This document shows positions 60,387 through 64,000 of a stretch of 64,000 nt of DNA, in pieces. Source of the stretch: Palsa-892 sp035295845 (GTDB lineage Bacteria; Pseudomonadota; Alphaproteobacteria; Rhizobiales; Xanthobacteraceae); NCBI GenBank assembly GCA_035295845.1, contig DATGIF010000019.1, forward strand, positions 409,487 through 473,486, given 5' to 3'. The translations under genes and the position numbers were made by a program. Within the stretch, counting starts at the first letter, position 1. Each line of letters opens with the position of its first letter. A model generated the notes under the pieces. That model made no database searches, had not been told where the DNA came from, and worked only from the letters and a program-made list of their open reading frames with translations.

Positions 60387-61217
60387 CTAGGCCGCCCTGT
60401 GCGAACGCGCGCGGCGCTTGCCGCTCTTGCTGCGGCCTTCGCCCTTTTCGCCGACGCTTTTGCGCAGCGCCTGCATCAAATCGATAATCTGCGCGCTTTC
60501 GCGCGGCGCCTCGATCTGCCGCACTTTGCGGTGTTCGGCCTTGGCCTCGATCAGTTCGCGCAGCGCATCGTTGTAGGTATCCTTGAAGTCTTCCGGATGG
60601 AAGCGCTTCTTCTTGCGTCCGATCAGCTCCTGGGCGAGGTCGATCATGTCGTCGTCGGGCTTCACTTCCTTGATGCCCGAGAAGACTTTATCGGCTTTGG
60701 CGATCTCGTCAGCGTAACGCAGCGTCTCCAGCAACAATCCCTTGCCGTAAGGTTTGACCGCCACGATCGAGCCCTTGCCGCGGATCACGATCTGGCCAAG
60801 GCCGATGGTCTTGGTTTCCTTCATGGCGTCGCGGAGCACAATGAAGGCTTCATTCTCCTCGTCCTCGTCGGGCAGCACGTAGAACGGACGCTCGAAATAG
60901 ACCGGATCGATTTCATTCTCGCCGACGAATTGCACGAGATCGATGTTCTTCTTGGCTTCGAGCTTGAGGTCGTCGATCTCCTTGTCCTCGAGAAGGACGT
61001 ATTTGCCCTTCTCGATTTCATACCCCTTGACGATGTCGTCGGTTTCCACGGGGCCGATCCCGGGCACTATCTTCTCGTAGCGGATGCGCGAGCCGCTCGG
61101 CTTATGGATTTGATTGAAGGAAATCTTGGAGGAGGTCTTGGTCGCCGGGATGACCTCAACGGGGATCGAAACCAACGACAAGCGGATATTGCCGGTCCAA
61201 TACGCACGCGCGGCCAT
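60387..61217 (-). CDS. ku: Ku protein, non-homologous end joining
   Basis: The 276-residue bacterial Ku binds DNA ends and recruits LigD. It starts ATG 61217 (AARAYWTGNIRLSLVSIPVE, typical). Further motifs: SSKISFNQIHKPSGSRIRYE, EIEKGKYVLLEDKEIDDL, YFERPFYVLPDEDEENEAF, GLGQIVIRGKGSIVAVKPYG and LIGRKKKRFHPEDFKDTYND. The C-terminal tail is basic (GKRRARSHRAA), as in other bacterial Ku proteins, where it aids DNA binding and threading. It is the first gene of the ku-ligD operon, 7 nt from ligD. Confidence 0.96.
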   Translation of the reverse strand: MAARAYWTGNIRLSLVSIPVEVIPATKTSSKISFNQIHKPSGSRIRYEKIVPGIGPVETDDIVKGYEIEKGKYVLLEDKEIDDLKLEAKKNIDLVQFVGENEIDPVYFERPFYVLPDEDEENEAFIVLRDAMKETKTIGLGQIVIRGKGSIVAVKPYGKGLLLETLRYADEIAKADKVFSGIKEVKPDDDMIDLAQELIGRKKKRFHPEDFKDTYNDALRELIEAKAEHRKVRQIEAPRESAQIIDLMQALRKSVGEKGEGRSKSGKRRARSHRAA

Positions 61218-61486
61218 GATAAACCCTCACTACGCCGTCACTTCTAACGCTTTGCGCCCGCTGAAGTTCCGAATACAAGCATTTCGATTTCAAGACGTAA
61301 ACTCGGAGTGCGTCGGCGCCCCATCGACAATCGGCTGGTCAAGGCAAACGCCGACATGGTTCTGATCCGCCTGACGATCCGATAAAGGCTTCGCAGCCGG
61401 CGCTGAATTCAGCGAACGCAAAAAGGCCAGGGAATTGGCTATAAGTCACCGGCCCTGAAATTTGATCGAACCCAGCCCCAGCCCTC

Positions 61487-63718
61487 ATGAGCCGCCCCAA
61501 CGCCCCCCGCCAAATCCTGTCGAAGGCCATCGCGCAGCATCAATCGGGCCGGCTTTCCGAGGCGGCGGCGCTTTACCAGCAGGTGCTTTCCATCGAGCCG
61601 AATAATTCGCTGGCGCTGCACAATCTTGGGGTGGTGGCGCATCACCAGCGGCGCCATGAAGACGCGATCGTGCTCATCGGCAAGGCGATCAAGCTCGAGG
61701 CCGGCAATCCCGGCTATTATTACAATCTTGGCCTTGCGCATCACGCGCTCCAGCGCTTCGATGAAGCGGCCGCGCAATATCGCCGCGCCGTGGCGCTGAA
61801 GAATGATTACGCCGCCGCCTATTTCAACCTCGCAAGCGCGCTGGTGCCGCTCGGGAAATTCGACGAAGCCGCGGAAACCTATCGTCACGCCATCCGCCTG
61901 GCGCCACAAATTGCCGAAGGCCATTACAATCTCGCCGATGTGCTCGCGCAGCAGGGAAAACTCGATGAAGCGGAAGCTGCCTACCGGCAGGCGCTTTCGA
62001 TCAAGCCGGACTTCACGCCGGCGCTGAACAATCTTTCGCGCATCGTTTTCGAAAAGGGCAACGCCGCCGAGGCGCTTGCGCTTTCGCTGCGGTCGCTCGC
62101 AAGCGCCGAAACCGAAGAGGCAAAGAGCCTCTTCGTCGATTATGCCCGGCACTGCTCGCGCGCCGGCCGGTTGTTGAAGCCGGTCGACGGCCTCGCGCCG
62201 ACGCTCGCGCGGGCGATACGCCAGCACTGGTTGCGCCCGAATGACGTGGTGGCGCTCGCAAGCCAGGCGCTCGAACTCGATCCGGTGGTGGGAAAATGCA
62301 TGCAGCGCGCGGCCGCGGCGTGGCCCGACCGCCTGCCGGAAGCGGAATTATTCGGCGGCGAAGGCATTGCCGCCATGGCCAAGAATCCGCTGCTCATTTC
62401 GCTGCTCGAAGCCGCGCCGGGCAGCGACCGGGCGATGGAGAAATTCGTCTGCGCCGCGCGGGCCACGATACTGGAGCGCCTGAGCCAGCCGGATTCTGTT
62501 ACGGCCGACATGCTTGGTTTCTACGCCAGCGTGGCGATCCAGTGCTTCATCAACGAATATGTCTTCTCGGCGGATGAAAAAGAACTCGCGCGCGCGGAGC
62601 AAGCACGGAACGAGCTGATCAAAACGCTGAAGGGCGGCGCGGAGGTCGCGCCCGTCTTGCCCGTGGCAGTCGCCGCCTATTTTCCGCTGGTGGGAGTGCC
62701 GGGCGCGGAAAAACTACTCGAGCGGAAATGGCCCGCGGCTCTCACGCGGCTTTTCGATCGCGAACTGCGCGAGCCGCTGAAGGAACGCGAGCTTGCGCGT
62801 TCGATCCCGCGGCTCACCCCCATCGAGGACCGCGTTTCGCGCCTCGTGCAGGAGCAATACGAGGAAAATCCCTACCCGCGCTGGGTCGAGACCATGGAGG
62901 CCTGGGGGCGGCCGAAACAGGTCGACGAATATATGCGCGCGCAGTTTCCGCACGCGCCGCTCCGCGCGCTCGGAAAAGACAAGATCGATATTCTGATCGC
63001 GGGCGCCGGCACCGGCCGGCAGGCGATCGAGATCGCCCGGCAGTTTCCCGACGCCAGGGTGCTGGCGGTGGACCTCAGCGTCGCCGCCCTCGCCTATGCC
63101 AGGCGCAAGTCGGACGAATTACGGATCAAAAACATCGAGTACGGCCAGGCGGACATTGTCGAGATCGGCGCGCTCAACCGCCGTTTCGACGTGATCTACG
63201 CCTCGGGCGTGCTGCATCACCTCGCCGATCCGTTCGCCGGCTGGCGCGGGCTCCTGGAAATTCTCGCGCCGAACGGACTGATGAATGTCGGGCTCTACAG
63301 CGAGCGGGCGCGCGAGGACGTGGTCGCGGCCCAGCGTTTCGTCGCCGAAAAGGGCTATCGGCCGACGGCCGGGGACATCCGCCGCTCGCGCGAGGAATTC
63401 GAGCGGCTGCCGGCCGATAGCGGGCTGCGCAATGTGATGCTGCTCGCCGACTTCTATTCGATGAGCGACCTGCGCGATCTTCTCTTTCACGTGCAGGAAC
63501 ACCGCATGAGCTTGCGGCAAATCGCGCAATTCCTCGCCGGTCATAAGCTGCAATTCCTCGGCTTCGACCAAGCGCCGCATATCTTGCAGCGCTATCAGCA
63601 GGAATTCCCCGCCGACACCGCCATGACTGATCTCGCCCTTTGGGAGCGTTTCGAGCAGGAAAACCCGCGCGCCTTCATCGGCATGTATCAGTTCTGGGTG
63701 CAGAAGGCGGGCGAATAG
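61487..63718 (+). CDS. TPR-containing class I SAM-dependent methyltransferase, copy 2
   Basis: The 743-residue protein starts at ATG 61487. About five TPR repeats occupy residues 10-190 (AAALYQQVLSIEPNNSLALH, FDEAAETYRHAIRLAPQIAE, LDEAEAAYRQALSIKPDFTP). The rest is colinear with copy 1: AIQCFINEYVFSADEKELAR, QYEENPYPRWV near 456, motif I ILIAGAGTGRQAIEIARQ near 502 and ASGVLHHLADPFAGWRGL near 572, with C-terminal FIGMYQFWVQK. It is longer in TPR by about 150 residues. The two copies flank the ku-ligD operon in the same orientation, suggesting duplication followed by insertion or relocation of the end-joining genes. Substrate unknown. Confidence 0.87.
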   Translation: MSRPNAPRQILSKAIAQHQSGRLSEAAALYQQVLSIEPNNSLALHNLGVVAHHQRRHEDAIVLIGKAIKLEAGNPGYYYNLGLAHHALQRFDEAAAQYRRAVALKNDYAAAYFNLASALVPLGKFDEAAETYRHAIRLAPQIAEGHYNLADVLAQQGKLDEAEAAYRQALSIKPDFTPALNNLSRIVFEKGNAAEALALSLRSLASAETEEAKSLFVDYARHCSRAGRLLKPVDGLAPTLARAIRQHWLRPNDVVALASQALELDPVVGKCMQRAAAAWPDRLPEAELFGGEGIAAMAKNPLLISLLEAAPGSDRAMEKFVCAARATILERLSQPDSVTADMLGFYASVAIQCFINEYVFSADEKELARAEQARNELIKTLKGGAEVAPVLPVAVAAYFPLVGVPGAEKLLERKWPAALTRLFDRELREPLKERELARSIPRLTPIEDRVSRLVQEQYEENPYPRWVETMEAWGRPKQVDEYMRAQFPHAPLRALGKDKIDILIAGAGTGRQAIEIARQFPDARVLAVDLSVAALAYARRKSDELRIKNIEYGQADIVEIGALNRRFDVIYASGVLHHLADPFAGWRGLLEILAPNGLMNVGLYSERAREDVVAAQRFVAEKGYRPTAGDIRRSREEFERLPADSGLRNVMLLADFYSMSDLRDLLFHVQEHRMSLRQIAQFLAGHKLQFLGFDQAPHILQRYQQEFPADTAMTDLALWERFEQENPRAFIGMYQFWVQKAGE

Positions 63719-63890
63719 CGGCGATTTCCCGACGTCAATGCCTGCACCATGTTTTAGGTATTTAGGTAGGTGTGGCCAAAATGTCTCTCGCTCGATCTTT
63801 TGGCATGTCCGTCCACAACCGACGCTGACATGCGTGCACAACCCGAATACTCTTGCCGTAAAGGTTTTTGGGATTCGTTTGGGGGCGATC

Positions 63891-64000
63891 ATGAAACGGA
63901 TTTTGCTCGCGTCGCTTGCTGTTACCGCTCTGAGCGCGGTGCCTGCATTTGCTGCGGACTACCCCGTAAAGGCGCCGGCAGAAGTAGCAAGTTGGTCTGG
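63891..64000 (+). CDS. Outer-membrane beta-barrel protein (Omp25/Omp31-like), 3' end outside the window
   Basis: The visible 36 residues start at ATG 63891 with GGGGGCG upstream. They give a signal peptide (MKRILLASLAVTALSAVPAF, cleavage near AFA-A) and a mature start ADYPVKAPAEVASW, the pattern of the Hyphomicrobiales Omp25/Omp31-type porin-like proteins. The gene continues past 64000, so only the start is seen. Confidence 0.75.
   Translation, partial: MKRILLASLAVTALSAVPAFAADYPVKAPAEVASWS

Noticed and set aside
1..64000. CRISPR array or prophage
   Set aside because: No regularly spaced repeats and no phage structural genes were seen.

Overview
The window is GC-rich chromosomal DNA from an alphaproteobacterium, most likely a Hyphomicrobiales (Rhizobiales) member near the Bradyrhizobium/Afipia/Pseudolabrys group. 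The evidence is the ndvB/ndvC beta-glucan genes with GH17 modules, an IalB-type protein, a SPOR-like protein, a gyrA-coaD-ppi-queA-tgt cluster, an alphaproteobacterial SOS box (GTTC-N7-GTTC) near ssb, and two kinds of intergenic palindromic repeat typical of these genomes. Genes are densely packed, often overlapping by ATGA, and most of the window is core chromosome. Identifications were made by reading motifs; no database search was run.

Layout. 1-1.2 kb: the tail of an accessory operon, an unknown protein plus a HEPN-like/winged-helix protein. 1.2-6.7 kb: hspQ, an IalB protein, then an oligopeptide-binding protein, a degenerate acyl-adenylate synthetase and a DsbA/FrnE oxidoreductase. 6.7-18 kb: housekeeping genes mfd-sdhE, recG, glmS, a GST, an HtrA-like protease without a visible signal peptide, and glmU. 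18-24.5 kb: a SPOR-like protein, a small membrane protein, and ndvC/ndvB in divergent orientation around a small secreted protein. 24.5-29.8 kb: a Tat-type superoxide dismutase, a MarR/HlyD/MFS efflux operon with a palindromic operator, and an M20 amidohydrolase. 29.9-33.4 kb: tRNA-Lys(UUU) and two tandem paralogous glycosyltransferases of the ArnT/PMT type. 33.4-38.5 kb: tartrate/D-malate dehydrogenase, a PAPS sulfotransferase and cysD-cysNC, so maker and user of PAPS sit side by side.

38.5-49.5 kb: a minus-strand run of gyrA, lysE, BKACE, coaD, two cyclophilins, queA, tgt, an ene-reductase and an SH3-like protein. Upstream of lysE it is interrupted by a 999-bp mobile cassette with IS1595-type features, inserted into a palindromic repeat with an 8-bp target duplication. 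49.5-55.7 kb: accessory membrane proteins, a DUF1697 protein, an SDR-DoxX fusion, an orphan branched-chain amino-acid-type binding protein, and ssb. 56-63.7 kb: two paralogous TPR-methyltransferases flanking a Ku-LigD end-joining operon in which ligD is frame-shifted at a run of nine A residues. The window ends in the start of an outer-membrane beta-barrel gene.

The observations most worth following are the transposase-less cassette, the ligD frameshift (programmed slippage, decay or sequencing error), the methyltransferase pair around the end-joining genes, the HEPN-like operon at the left edge, and a Tgt that lacks two of three expected zinc cysteines.
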